Of a stretch of 19,097 nucleotides of DNA, positions 1 through 8,054 are shown in pieces. The notes under the pieces were generated by a model. That model had not been told where the DNA came from and ran no database searches. It saw only the letters and a list, made by a program, of their open reading frames with translations. Source of the DNA: JBHGAV01 sp041946685 (GTDB lineage Bacteria; Acidobacteriota; Terriglobia; Bryobacterales; Bryobacteraceae); assembly GCA_041946685.1 (NCBI GenBank), contig JBHGAV010000073.1, positions 1-19,097 of the forward strand, given 5' to 3'. How positions within the stretch are numbered: the stretch's first letter is position 1; the number at the start of each line of letters is the position of its first letter. Made by a program: the position numbers and the translations under genes.

Positions 1-1800
1 GGCGTGCTGACCGTGCCGGCCAGCCTGACCATCAACACCGGCTCCAGCAGCGGAACCTTTAGTGCCACCGCCGGGACGGTGAGCAGTGACCAGACGGCCA
101 CGGTGACCGCCAGCTACGGCGGGCAGACCAGAACCGCATCGGTAAGCTTAAACGCAGCCACGGCCTTGAGCGGTCTGTCCTGCACACCGGCCAGCGTGAA
201 CGCGCCGGGGACATCGGCATGCGCGGTAACACTCAGTGGCGCCGCACCAGCGGGCGGCTTCGCGGTGACCTTGTCGGACAACAACGTCAACGTGACTCTG
301 CCGGCGAGCGTGACCGTGCCCTCGGGCGCCACCAGCACCCAGTTCACGGCAACGGTGGGATCTGTCTCTTCCGACCAGACCGCCGTGATCACGGCCAGCG
401 GCGGAGGCGCCTCGCAGACCTTCACCCTGAACCTGGTGGCACAGGCGCAGACCAAGGCCCAGTTGTCGGAACTGAGGTGCAAGGATCGCACTCTCGGAGC
501 CGGGCAAGGTACGACTTGCACGGTGACGCTGAGCAAGGTCGTGCCCGATCCGGTACCAGTGAGCCTGTACAGTAGCCAATCGGTGCTCAGCGTGCCTGCC
601 AACGTCGTAATCAGCGCGGGCAGTGGGGAAGCCGTGTTTGTGGTTACCGCAGGCCAGGTTGCCTCTGCTGCAAACGTTACGCTTACTGCCTCTTTGGCCG
701 GCGGCTCCGCACGAGAGACGCTGAAGGTGCTGTCGGTTGCCGCGCCGAGGGTCAAGACCCCGAAGCATGTAGGCGCAAGCGCCACTGCCCCCGTCCGATT
801 CCAGGTTACGGCGGAAGATCCTCAAGGGTTGCCTCTGAATCTCACGTTGACAGGAGTGCCGCCAGGGGCGAGTTACGATCGGGCCACCGGCCAATTTTCC
901 TGGGTACCGATGGTGACTCAGGCGGGCACCTACTCGCTGACGGCCATCGCAACCAACAGTGCGGGTGCGTCCTCCACCGTGGAGACCCAGGTAGTAGTTC
1001 TCCGCGAGAGGGCTGCGATCCTTGCCGCCCGAAACACGGCTGATCCCGAGTCCAAGGACTTCTGCAGTCCAGGCGGTTGGGTCAGCTTGTTTGGCGTCGC
1101 ATTCAGCACACTGGACCCCATTGTGGCCGACGGAGTTCCTCTGCCGACGAGCCTCGGAGACGTGGAGGTCAAGGTGAACGGCTGGCCGGTTCCCCACCTG
1201 CTCGTTTCTGAGTCGCAGATTAACTTCCAGTGTCCGCACCTGGTGGAACCCGGCTCGCCGGCCGTGGGGATGGGTCTGCTGCTCGCCGACTCGGGCATTG
1301 AGGTGACCGTCAAGGCAGAGACGGGTATCACCACCGCTCCATTCTCGGGCACCATGCAGGAGGCAACACCCGGTCTGTTCACGCTGGACGGCTCCGGGAA
1401 GGGTCAGGGAGCAGTACTGATCGCCAGCTCTTCTGAAATCGCCATGCCAAGAACAGCGGGCATTCCGAGCCGGCCGGTGCGCAGGGGAATGGACCCACCG
1501 GAGTTCCTCTCCATCTATGCGAACGGGCTAGGCCCGGCGCAGGAGGACGTCCCGGTCGGGTCACCTGCACCGCTGGACCACGTGATTCGGCTGAAGAACG
1601 CGGTCCGGGTGTTCCTTGGCGACGTCCAGGTGACGCCCGATTTCGCGGGATTGGCGCCCGGGGCGATCGGCCTCTACCAGATCAACGTCCCGATCCCGGC
1701 CGAGGTACCTGCCGGACTCGCAGTGCCGCTGCGGGTTGAGGTCGTCGGAAGCGATGGAAAAATCCGCACGTCCAACGTTGTAACGGTTGCCATCGAGTAG
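1..1800 (+). CDS. Secreted Ig-repeat protein with C-terminal TIGR03437 domain (5' partial)
   Basis: The reading frame is open from the first base, so the N-terminus and any signal peptide lie outside the window. It begins with two to three tandem beta-sandwich repeats (about nt 1-150, 160-440, 460-740), each built on L-x-VPAS/VPAN, a TV-SSDQTA-type strand and a TASxGG strand. A cadherin/He_PIG-like Ig domain follows (about nt 750-995, with the GVPPGASYDRATGQFSW motif). The last 265 residues match the architecture of the TIGR03437 domain, including SQINFQ and GLYQINVPIPAEVPAG. That domain is known from many acidobacterial secreted proteins but its function is unknown. The likely role is extracellular or cell-surface, perhaps adhesion; this is inference. 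The gene stops 69 bp before the next gene's ribosome-binding region and may share a transcript with it. Confidence 0.85.
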   Translation, partial: GVLTVPASLTINTGSSSGTFSATAGTVSSDQTATVTASYGGQTRTASVSLNAATALSGLSCTPASVNAPGTSACAVTLSGAAPAGGFAVTLSDNNVNVTLPASVTVPSGATSTQFTATVGSVSSDQTAVITASGGGASQTFTLNLVAQAQTKAQLSELRCKDRTLGAGQGTTCTVTLSKVVPDPVPVSLYSSQSVLSVPANVVISAGSGEAVFVVTAGQVASAANVTLTASLAGGSARETLKVLSVAAPRVKTPKHVGASATAPVRFQVTAEDPQGLPLNLTLTGVPPGASYDRATGQFSWVPMVTQAGTYSLTAIATNSAGASSTVETQVVVLRERAAILAARNTADPESKDFCSPGGWVSLFGVAFSTLDPIVADGVPLPTSLGDVEVKVNGWPVPHLLVSESQINFQCPHLVEPGSPAVGMGLLLADSGIEVTVKAETGITTAPFSGTMQEATPGLFTLDGSGKGQGAVLIASSSEIAMPRTAGIPSRPVRRGMDPPEFLSIYANGLGPAQEDVPVGSPAPLDHVIRLKNAVRVFLGDVQVTPDFAGLAPGAIGLYQINVPIPAEVPAGLAVPLRVEVVGSDGKIRTSNVVTVAIE

Positions 1801-1869
1801 CATCCTATGGCGCGTGGCAAGGTCGTGTCAGACCTGCGACGAGCTGGTTCTCGATAGAGAGGTGGGTTT

Positions 1870-3900
1870 ACGCGAACAAGCCTCGTCTTCCTGCTGGCCA
1901 GTCTCGCGCAATGCGCTGTGTACGAGGTGGGCCCCGGCCGCTCCTACACGTCAATCGGCGCCGTGCCCTGGGCAACTCTACAACCCGGCGACATCGTCCG
2001 GATCCACCACAAACCCGATCCCTACCGTGAGAAGTGGGTGATCTGCCGGCAGGGGACCTCAGGCGCACCCATCACCGTCAGCGGCGTGCCCGGCCCCGCC
2101 GGGGAGTTGCCCGTGATCGAGGGCAGCAATGCGGTCACGGCGCCCGGGCTCAACTACTGGAGCGAGTCGCGAGGCATCATCAAGATCGGCGGAGCCAACA
2201 CGCCGGCCGATACGATGCCGCAGCACATCATCATCGAGGGGTTGGAGGTTCGCGGGGCGCGGTCTTCTTACACGTTCAAGGATGACAGCGGCAGCACAAT
2301 CGCGTACTCTGGCAACGCGGCGACGATCTTCGTTGAAAAGTGTCAGAACTGCACGATCCGGAATTGCGTCCTCCATGACGCCGGCAACATCCTCTTCGTC
2401 GCCTCCTCGGACGAAGCTGCCTCGAGGAATATCCTGATCCAGGGCAACCACATCTACGACGGGGGCCATTTAGGGAGCATTTACGAGCACAACGTCTACA
2501 CGGCAGCGGTCGGTATCACCTTCGAAGGCAACCGATTGGGAAGACTCTCCGCGGGAGCCGGAGGCAACAATCTCAAGGACAGGTCGGCTGGAACGGTGAT
2601 CCGTTACAACTGGATCGAAGGAGGGAACCGCCAACTGGATCTTGTGGACGGCGAGGACTCGTCGATCATCCGAAGCGACCCGAGCTACCGGGCAGCGAAG
2701 GTCTACGGCAACGTTCTCATCGAATACCCGAACGATGGTAACCGCCAAATGGTGCACTATGGGGGAGACGGCGGGAACGAGGCTGCTTACCGAAAAGGGG
2801 TTCTGTATTTCTACAACAACACTCTTGCTTCTCTACGCACCGACCGCACGACGCTGTTTAGAGTGTCTACGAACGACGAGACCGTGGACGCGCGGAACAA
2901 CATCTTCTACACGAGTGCCGCCGGCTCCACTGTGTCTCTCGCGGATGAAAGCGGCTGGTTTCAGTTGAGCCACAATTGGATCAAGCCCGGATGGGTGTCC
3001 AGTTTCGGGACATTCGGCGGGACCGTGAGCAACGACGGGACGATGGTCACGGGCTCCTCGCCGGGATTCGTCGACGAAGCCGGAGAGGACTACCGGCTGA
3101 ACAGCTCGTCCCAGTGCGTCAACGCGGCAGGAGGGCTAAACCCAGCGGTCCTGCCGGCGCACAGCGTCGCACTTGAGTACGTCAAGCACCTTGGGCTCGC
3201 AACCCGGCACAGCGACGGCCTTGCTGACATTGGAGCATTCGAGTTTCAGCCAGCCGCCAGTGTCGCGCTCGATAGCGAAGAATGGGATTTCCTGGCGCTG
3301 CTCAACAACTACCGTGCGCAGAACGGGGCTGGCCCTTTGCAGGTTTCCGCCACTCTCCAGCAAGCGTCCGAGTGGATGAGCAACGACATGGCGAGCAAGA
3401 ACTACGTAAGCCACACCGACAGCCTCGGCCGCAGCGCAGGGCAACGGCTCGCCGCGTTCGGCTACTCCTACAGCCCGTGGGGTGAGAACATCGCCGCCGG
3501 AAACGGTAGCGCGCAGAACACGCTGAATCAGTGGGCCAACGCTTGCGATCCGGACCAGTACGGCCAGTGCACATATGCTCACCGCCAGAACATGCTGAAT
3601 CCGGCCTTCCGGGCGATCGGTATCGGCCGGGCATACGGAGCCGGTTCGACGTACGGCTGGTATTGGACAACTGACTTCGGCGGCATCGTGGACCAACCAG
3701 TCGACCCGCCTGCGGAAAGCGCATGCGATCTCAGCCAGGACGGAACGGTTAATGTGGTCGATGTTCAACGGGCAGTCAATATGGCCTTGGGCTTGACGCC
3801 ATGCACCGCCAACATCAATGGAGATGGCGTGTGCAACGTTGTCACAGTGCAAAGGGTCGTCAATGGCAGCCTCGGCGGCGGGTGCTTGGTAGATCCATAA
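1870..3900 (+). CDS. Secreted right-handed beta-helix protein with CAP/SCP and dockerin-like domains
   Basis: Three modules are visible, numbered from the GTG at 1918. Residues 1-445 are a right-handed parallel beta-helix of the polysaccharide-lyase type, with repeated IIIEGLEV, CTIRNCVLHDA and NILIQGNHIYD turns. Residues 451-590 are a CAP/SCP domain (LNNYRAQNG, SHTDSLGR, WGENIA, HRQNML), with His499, Glu523 and His555 in the expected places. Residues 603-652 carry two dockerin-like calcium loops, DLSQDGTVNVVDVQ and NINGDGVCNVV. The start is uncertain. GTG 1918 is the first standard start, but the frame upstream encodes a signal peptide (RTSLVFLLASLAQCA) and a GAGGT Shine-Dalgarno lies 6 nt before an ACG at 1870, exactly where ATG is expected. 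I therefore place the start at 1870. Function is unproven; extracellular polysaccharide binding or cleavage is likely. Confidence 0.8.
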   Translation, partial: TRTSLVFLLASLAQCAVYEVGPGRSYTSIGAVPWATLQPGDIVRIHHKPDPYREKWVICRQGTSGAPITVSGVPGPAGELPVIEGSNAVTAPGLNYWSESRGIIKIGGANTPADTMPQHIIIEGLEVRGARSSYTFKDDSGSTIAYSGNAATIFVEKCQNCTIRNCVLHDAGNILFVASSDEAASRNILIQGNHIYDGGHLGSIYEHNVYTAAVGITFEGNRLGRLSAGAGGNNLKDRSAGTVIRYNWIEGGNRQLDLVDGEDSSIIRSDPSYRAAKVYGNVLIEYPNDGNRQMVHYGGDGGNEAAYRKGVLYFYNNTLASLRTDRTTLFRVSTNDETVDARNNIFYTSAAGSTVSLADESGWFQLSHNWIKPGWVSSFGTFGGTVSNDGTMVTGSSPGFVDEAGEDYRLNSSSQCVNAAGGLNPAVLPAHSVALEYVKHLGLATRHSDGLADIGAFEFQPAASVALDSEEWDFLALLNNYRAQNGAGPLQVSATLQQASEWMSNDMASKNYVSHTDSLGRSAGQRLAAFGYSYSPWGENIAAGNGSAQNTLNQWANACDPDQYGQCTYAHRQNMLNPAFRAIGIGRAYGAGSTYGWYWTTDFGGIVDQPVDPPAESACDLSQDGTVNVVDVQRAVNMALGLTPCTANINGDGVCNVVTVQRVVNGSLGGGCLVDP

Positions 3901-3948
3901 CGGGAGCGTTCCGCCCTCGACTACGGAAAAATCCGCTACATTGAAGAC

Positions 3949-4038
3949 GGAGGAATGGCCGAGCGGTCGAAGGCGGCGGTCTTGAAAACCGTTAGGGTCG
4001 GAAGGCCCTCGGGGGTTCGAATCCCTCTTCCTCCGCCA
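3949..4038 (+). tRNA. tRNA-Ser (anticodon UGA), CCA encoded
   Basis: The acceptor arms GGAGGAA (3949-3955) and TTCCTCC (4028-4034) pair fully, followed by discriminator G and an encoded CCA at 4036-4038. The anticodon stem GCGGT/ACCGT encloses the loop CTTGAAA, with anticodon TGA at 3983-3985. A long variable arm follows (around 3993-4011) and a standard T-loop GGTTCGAATCC, as expected of a class II serine tRNA reading UCA. The araD-like gene begins 31 bp downstream. I see no second copy of the 3' end that would suggest an attachment site. Confidence 0.97.
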
Positions 4039-4069
4039 CTTTCCTCCTAAGGGCCCGCAAGAGAACGAC

Positions 4070-4759
4070 ATGCTAGAAAAGCTGCGAGAAGAAGTGCTGG
4101 AGGCGAACCTGGAACTGGTTCGCCAGAACCTGGTGATTTACACGTTTGGGAATGCTAGCGGCATCAGCCGCGAAGAGGGCCTGGTCGTCATCAAGCCGAG
4201 CGGGGTGGACTACGCCAAGATGAAGCCCGAGCACCTGGTCATCCTCGACCTGGACGGCAAGAGGGTGGAAGGGGAACTGAACCCGTCGTCAGACCTGGCG
4301 ACGCACCTGGCGCTGTACAAGGCGTTCCCTACGATTGGGGGAGTGGTGCACACGCACTCGACGCACGCGACGGCGTGGGCGCAGGCGAGGCGGGAGATCC
4401 CCTGCCTGGGGACGACGCACGCCGACTACTTCCGGGGGGCGGTGCCGGTGACCGCAGAGCTGACGGCGGACGAGATCCGGAAGGACTACGAGTGGAACAC
4501 GGGACTGGCGATCCAGCGGAGGTTCGCCCAAATGGACCCGGGGGAGATGCCGGCGGTGCTGGTGGCGGGGCACGGGCCGTTCACGTGGGGGAAGTCGGCG
4601 GCAGACGCGGCGCACAACGCGGTGATCCTGGAAGAACTGGCGCGGATGGCGGCGATCAGCTTGTCGATCCGCCCGGACGCGCCGCCCCTGGCCGACGTGC
4701 TCCGGGACAAGCACTTCTTCCGGAAGCACGGGGCGGCGGCGACGTACGGACAGAGGTAA
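4070..4759 (+). CDS. araD: L-ribulose-5-phosphate 4-epimerase (class II aldolase family)
   Basis: This cytoplasmic enzyme would interconvert L-ribulose-5-phosphate and D-xylulose-5-phosphate, feeding pentoses into the pentose phosphate pathway. At 229 residues it matches the usual AraD length. Visible signatures are GNASGI (27-32), KPSGV (42-46), the metal site HTH (His94, His96) with His168 in AGHGPF, the catalytic-type Asp119 in HADYF, and Tyr226 in a C-terminal YGQ. All AraD-type residues are present, so I prefer AraD over fuculose aldolase; the ascorbate-pathway paralogues UlaF and SgbE cannot be excluded. No kinase or isomerase partner (araA, araB) is nearby. The gene lies 31 bp after tRNA-Ser and 16 bp before the next gene, whose ribosome-binding site sits in that gap, so the two enzymes are probably co-transcribed. 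Its own Shine-Dalgarno is weak (AAGAGA). Confidence 0.9.
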   Translation: MLEKLREEVLEANLELVRQNLVIYTFGNASGISREEGLVVIKPSGVDYAKMKPEHLVILDLDGKRVEGELNPSSDLATHLALYKAFPTIGGVVHTHSTHATAWAQARREIPCLGTTHADYFRGAVPVTAELTADEIRKDYEWNTGLAIQRRFAQMDPGEMPAVLVAGHGPFTWGKSAADAAHNAVILEELARMAAISLSIRPDAPPLADVLRDKHFFRKHGAAATYGQR

Positions 4760-4775
4760 GCAGGAGGCACATGGC

Positions 4776-6926
4776 ATGACGCGGAGAGAGTTCGTGGCGG
4801 CGACGACGGCCGCACCGCTCGTTGCGGGACTGGCGGCGGAAGACGACGCTGTAGCGCGGTTCGACCGGCCGATGCGGTGGGCCCAACTGGCGCTGGTGGA
4901 GGACGATCCCGCCAAGTACGACGTCCAATTCTGGCTGGACTACTTCAAGCGTGTCCACGCGGACGGGGCGTGCCTGAGCGCCGGAGGCTGCGTGGCTTTC
5001 TACCCCACCAAGATCCCGTTTCACCACCGCAGCGCATGGCTGGGGGACCGGGACGCCTTCGGGGAACTGTTCGAGGGCTGCCGCAAGATGGGGATGGTAG
5101 TGCTGGCGCGAACCGATCCGCACGCCACCTACGACGACGCGGCCGAGGCGCACCCGGACTGGATCGCGGTGGACGCCAAGGGGCAGAAGCGGCGGCACTG
5201 GGCCTCGCCCGAGATGTGGGTAACGTGCGCGCTGGGACCCTACAACTTCGAGTTCATGACCGAGGTCACACAGGAGATCGCGTCGATGTACAAGGTGGAC
5301 GGGATCTTCTCGAACCGCTGGGCGGGCTCGGGGATGTGCTACTGCCAGCATTGCCGGGCGAATTTCCGAGCCTATTGCGGGATGGATCTGCCGCTGACCA
5401 ACGACCGGCAGGACCCGGCGCGGAAGAAGTACGTGATCTGGCGGCAGGAACGGCTGTTCGAGCTGTGGAGGGTGTGGGAGGCGGCGATCCGCAAGGTGAA
5501 TCCCGGGGCGAGGTTCATCGCCAACGCGGGAGGGGGCGCGTCGAGCGACCTGGACACCAAGATCATGGGCGAGATGGCGCCGGCGCTGGTGGCCGACCGG
5601 CAGGCGCGCCGGGGCTTAGCCGCACCTTGGGAGAGCGGCAAGAACGGGAAGGAGTATCGCTCCACCCTGGGGAAGAAGGCCGTCACGGGGATGTTCAGCG
5701 TCGGGCTGGAGGAACCCTACCGCTGGAAGGATTCGGTGCAGCACGGTCCTGAACTGCGCCTGTGGGTGGCGGACGCAACGGCCAACGGGATGCGCCCGTG
5801 GTTCATCAAGTTTTCGGGGGTGTTGCACGACCGGCGCTGGCTGCCGGTGGTGGAGCAGATGTTCACCCGGTACTGGCAGTGGGAGCGCTACCTGCGGAAT
5901 GAAGCTCCGCTGGCGCGAGTGGGGATGGTGTTCTCGCAGCAAACCTCCTGGTTCCACGGGGGAGGCCGGGCGGGGGTTGGAGTGGAGGACCACATACGCG
6001 GGATGTACCAGGCGCTGATCGAAGCGCGAATCCCGTTTGAGATGGTTCACGACCGGATGCTGGACGCCGAGCACGTCAGCCAGTTCAAGACGCTGCTCCT
6101 GCCTAATATCGCGGCGCTGAGCGATGCGCAATGCCAGCAGCTTCGGGAGTACGTGAAGCGGGGCGGGAGCCTCGTAGCGACGCTCGAGACGTCGCTCTAC
6201 AACGAAGGGGGCGTGCGGCGGCAGGACTTCGGGCTGGCGGACCTGTTCGGGGTTGAGTTCAGGAGCCCGGTCGAGGGGCCGATGCAGAACTCGTACCTGA
6301 CGCTGGAGCATGGGACCAAGCACCCGATCCTGGCGGGCCTAGGGGATGCGCCGAGGATCATCAACGGCGTGTACCGGGTGGGGGTCGCGGCGCGGGAGAA
6401 GTTCCCGAATCCGCCGGTCACGCTGATTCCCTCCTATCCCGACCTGCCGATGGAAAAAGTCTACCCGAGGGTGCCGCACACGGACACGCCGGAGGTGTAC
6501 TTGCGTGAAATCGGCCCGAGCCGCATCGTGTATTTCCCGTGGGACATCGACAGGGTGCTGTGGGAGGTGATGTGCGTGGACCATGCGAAGCTGCTGGGGA
6601 ACGCCATCGAGTGGGCGACCAACGAGGAGAAGCCGGCGACGGTGACGGGACCGGGGGTGGTGGACGTGACCGTGTGGAGGCAGAAAGACTCGATGACGGT
6701 CCACCTGGTGAACCTGACCAACCCGATGATGATGAAGGGGCCGGCGAGGGAATTGATCCCGGTCGGGGAGCAGCGGGTGCGGGTGCGGCTGCCGGAGGGG
6801 AAGAAGGCGAGAAGGGTGCAACTTCTGGCGGCGGGGCGGGCGCCGCGGGTGGTGGAATCGGCGGGGACGGTAACGGTAACGGTGCCGTCGGTGCTGGACC
6901 ACGAGGTGGTGGCGATCAATCTGTAA
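4776..6926 (+). CDS. Tat-exported putative glycoside hydrolase (GHL6 / beta-galactosidase trimerisation type)
   Basis: The N-terminus MTRREFVAATTAAPLVAGLA has a twin-arginine motif and a weak hydrophobic core, typical of acidobacterial Tat substrates. Residues 30-370 resemble the GHL6-type TIM-barrel family (hypothetical glycosyl hydrolase 6), including VDGIFSNRW and the CYCQHCRANF cysteine cluster at about 188-197. Residues 378-560 resemble the beta-galactosidase trimerisation fold, with LLLPNIAALSDAQCQQLREY and VKRGGSLVATLETS. A short beta domain with VHLVNLTN closes the protein. The substrate cannot be read from sequence. Start ATG 4776 is supported by AGGAGG at 4762-4767, 8 nt away. The gene is probably co-transcribed with araD, suggesting it releases a sugar that enters pentose metabolism (inference). 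Its last 30 codons are duplicated at 8044-8135, and the stop codon lies inside leader repeat copy 1. Confidence 0.75.
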   Translation: MTRREFVAATTAAPLVAGLAAEDDAVARFDRPMRWAQLALVEDDPAKYDVQFWLDYFKRVHADGACLSAGGCVAFYPTKIPFHHRSAWLGDRDAFGELFEGCRKMGMVVLARTDPHATYDDAAEAHPDWIAVDAKGQKRRHWASPEMWVTCALGPYNFEFMTEVTQEIASMYKVDGIFSNRWAGSGMCYCQHCRANFRAYCGMDLPLTNDRQDPARKKYVIWRQERLFELWRVWEAAIRKVNPGARFIANAGGGASSDLDTKIMGEMAPALVADRQARRGLAAPWESGKNGKEYRSTLGKKAVTGMFSVGLEEPYRWKDSVQHGPELRLWVADATANGMRPWFIKFSGVLHDRRWLPVVEQMFTRYWQWERYLRNEAPLARVGMVFSQQTSWFHGGGRAGVGVEDHIRGMYQALIEARIPFEMVHDRMLDAEHVSQFKTLLLPNIAALSDAQCQQLREYVKRGGSLVATLETSLYNEGGVRRQDFGLADLFGVEFRSPVEGPMQNSYLTLEHGTKHPILAGLGDAPRIINGVYRVGVAAREKFPNPPVTLIPSYPDLPMEKVYPRVPHTDTPEVYLREIGPSRIVYFPWDIDRVLWEVMCVDHAKLLGNAIEWATNEEKPATVTGPGVVDVTVWRQKDSMTVHLVNLTNPMMMKGPARELIPVGEQRVRVRLPEGKKARRVQLLAAGRAPRVVESAGTVTVTVPSVLDHEVVAINL

Positions 6927-7030
6927 ACCGTAGCACTAACCGCAGCGTTACGATGGACAGGGTTAGTGTTGTCACGTACTATCGGCAGTATCACCGTCAT
7001 GAGAACCGATGGCTACCCGTTTGTGGCGGG
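6921..7030 (+). repeat. Leader repeat, copy 1 (degenerate)
   Basis: First of three related blocks (others at 7939-8054 and 9087-9201). Shared exact cores in order are AGCGTTACGATGG, CTATCGGCAG, GAGAACCGATG and CCGTTTGTGG. This copy starts on the last sense codon of the glycosidase gene, so that gene's TAA is part of the repeat. Compared with copy 3 it lacks the TTGACG, has lost one base in the hairpin 3' arm (TATCACCG versus CATTAACCG) and has ATGAG where copy 3 has AGGAG before the start codon. It looks like a decaying copy. Confidence 0.8.
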
Positions 7031-7077
7031 CGGAGGCAAGGCGGAACCGCTTCACCATCGAACCGGCGCTGAGTTGA
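7009..7077 (+). pseudogene. Relic of the 5' end of an S9 peptidase-type gene
   Basis: Directly after leader copy 1 the sequence reads MATRLW, then a short divergent stretch, then RFTIEPALS and a stop. The intact peptidase at 9173 begins MTIRLWLAAG and continues to GFTIEQAMG. The two match at the DNA level in GAGAACCGATG, CCGTTTGTGG and TTCACCATCGAA, with about nine codons missing between them here. It is best read as the truncated start of a duplicated peptidase gene, not as a functional 22-codon peptide. Confidence 0.6.
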
Positions 7078-7091
7078 TTTCGAATCGAGGT

Positions 7092-7115
7092 GGGCCTAAT
7101 GAGGCCCTGAAGGGC
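7092..7115. terminator. Terminator-like inverted repeats downstream of the first PEP-CTERM gene
   Basis: GGGCCT-AATG-AGGCCC (7092-7107) is a perfect 6-bp stem with a 4-nt loop. It overlaps a second palindrome, GCCCT-GA-AGGGC (7104-7115). They lie 23-46 bp beyond the stop codon of the minus-strand gene ending at 7138. No T-run follows on either strand, so intrinsic termination is only a possibility. Confidence 0.3.
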
Positions 7116-7137
7116 ATGCTAGTGGACAATCTCGCGT

Positions 7138-7665
7138 TCAATGGCGAGTCCGACGCAAGGCGCTGCGCCCAAGCAGGACGGCCAACAGCCCCAGGCCAAG
7201 CATGGCCGCACTCCCAGGTTCGGGTACTGCACCTGTCCCGCTTACATCCAAGGAAACAACCTGCCCGGCAGAGAAGGTCAACCCCGAAAAGTCGACGTAG
7301 ATGTTGTTCGCATCGAAACTTAGCCTTGACGCGTCGAACAGAGGCACGGTGGCATTGTTGATCGTCACCGAACTGAGCACGACTTCCGCGTCCTGAAAAC
7401 GAAATCCGTTAAAGGCTGCGGTTGCTGCTGTGCCGCTGGAAAGCGCCGTGATCAGGATATTGGTGTCGGAGAAGTCAATGGAAGCAATTCCGAATAACGG
7501 GAGTTCCACGCCGGGTCCGACCACGGAAGCCACGGGACCTCCAGTAATCGTGGAAGTGTCCGGGAACAGCGACCATGTGATGACAGTGGTGTCGTCCAGA
7601 AGAGAGGCCTGCATTGGGCTCAACGCGCCAGTCAGGGCGACCAGCAGCACAAGAACGGCTTTCAT
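7138..7665 (-). CDS. PEP-CTERM sorting-domain protein (175 aa)
   Basis: An exported protein with a Sec signal (MKAVLVLLVALTGALSPMQA). The middle is beta-rich with no enzyme motif that I recognise. The C-terminal anchor (residues 147-175) has VPEPGSAA, a hydrophobic helix LGLGLLAVLL and a basic tail RSALRRTRH. Proteins of this class are cut and sorted by an exosortase, which is not encoded in this window. I chose ATG 7665 because a GGAGGG Shine-Dalgarno (7675-7680) precedes it and the signal peptide starts there; the frame is open 25 codons further upstream but that stretch is not signal-like. A strong sigma-70-type promoter lies at 7742-7770. The gene is divergent from the second PEP-CTERM gene at 8249, and both lie between copies of the leader repeat. 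Confidence 0.85.
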   Translation of the reverse strand: MKAVLVLLVALTGALSPMQASLLDDTTVITWSLFPDTSTITGGPVASVVGPGVELPLFGIASIDFSDTNILITALSSGTAATAAFNGFRFQDAEVVLSSVTINNATVPLFDASRLSFDANNIYVDFSGLTFSAGQVVSLDVSGTGAVPEPGSAAMLGLGLLAVLLGRSALRRTRH

Positions 7666-7741
7666 CCTTGAGAACCCTCCCTGCATACGGAATGGATCAC
7701 TCCCGCCAGGAGTTCCACAACGCGTTCCTGACCGCTTCACA

Positions 7742-7770
7742 ATTGTACATCCTTAGGCTTGGTCTGGCAA
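7742..7770 (-). promoter_or_regulatory. Sigma-70-type promoter of the first PEP-CTERM gene
   Basis: On the minus strand TTGCCA (7765-7770, 5 of 6 matches to TTGACA) is followed after exactly 17 bp by TACAAT (7742-7747, 5 of 6 matches to TATAAT). Transcription would start near 7735, giving a 5' leader of about 70 nt before ATG 7665. It is the best consensus promoter I can see in the window. Confidence 0.6.
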
Positions 7771-7938
7771 CTCCTTCTTCATGGGCACCCTTGCACATAC
7801 ATCCGATCGCTTCCGACAGCCAACTGCCCGTGGTTGCTCGTCCCCGGGACCGCGAAATTGTCCTCCCCAACTGGCTTTCGGTCTCGAACGGCGGCAACCG
7901 AACGGCAGGGGTAGTGTGCCGGTAAGGGCTCCTCGCGA

Positions 7939-8054
7939 TTGACGTCTACGTTAGCCATAGCGTTACGATGGGCAGGGTTAGCGCTGCCGGATGCTATCGG
8001 CAGTATCAACCGTCACGAGAACCGATGACTTTCCGTTTGTGGTTGGCGGCGGGG
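7939..8054 (+). repeat. Leader repeat, copy 2
   Basis: This copy shares all four cores with copies 1 and 3. It keeps TTGACG (7939-7944) and TACGAT (7964-7969) at the same 19-bp spacing as copy 3. The first hairpin is preserved by a G-U pair: AGCGTTA can still pair with TAGCGCT although the bases differ from copy 3. The Shine-Dalgarno is altered to ACGAG. The homology runs through ATG 8025 and ten codons (MTFRLWLAAG) that match the start of the S9 peptidase at 9173, then breaks at TGGCGGCGGG. Confidence 0.8.

Noticed and set aside
148..1239. 363-codon minus-strand frame opposite the Ig-repeat gene
   Set aside because: Arg/Gly/His-rich low-complexity translation, no motif, antisense to a convincing repeat protein.
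3949..4070. tRNA-Ser as an attachment site of an integrated island
   Set aside because: No duplicate of the tRNA 3' end and no integrase in the window; the following genes look metabolic.
3136..4071. 311-codon minus-strand open frame
   Set aside because: It runs antisense through tRNA-Ser and the beta-helix/CAP gene. Its RDSNPRGPSDPNGFQDRRLR segment is the well-known false translation of a serine tRNA.
7760..7805. Possible sigma-54 promoter for a PEP-CTERM gene
   Set aside because: GGGCACCCTTGC resembles the -24/-12 motif, but the spacing between GG and GC is too short.
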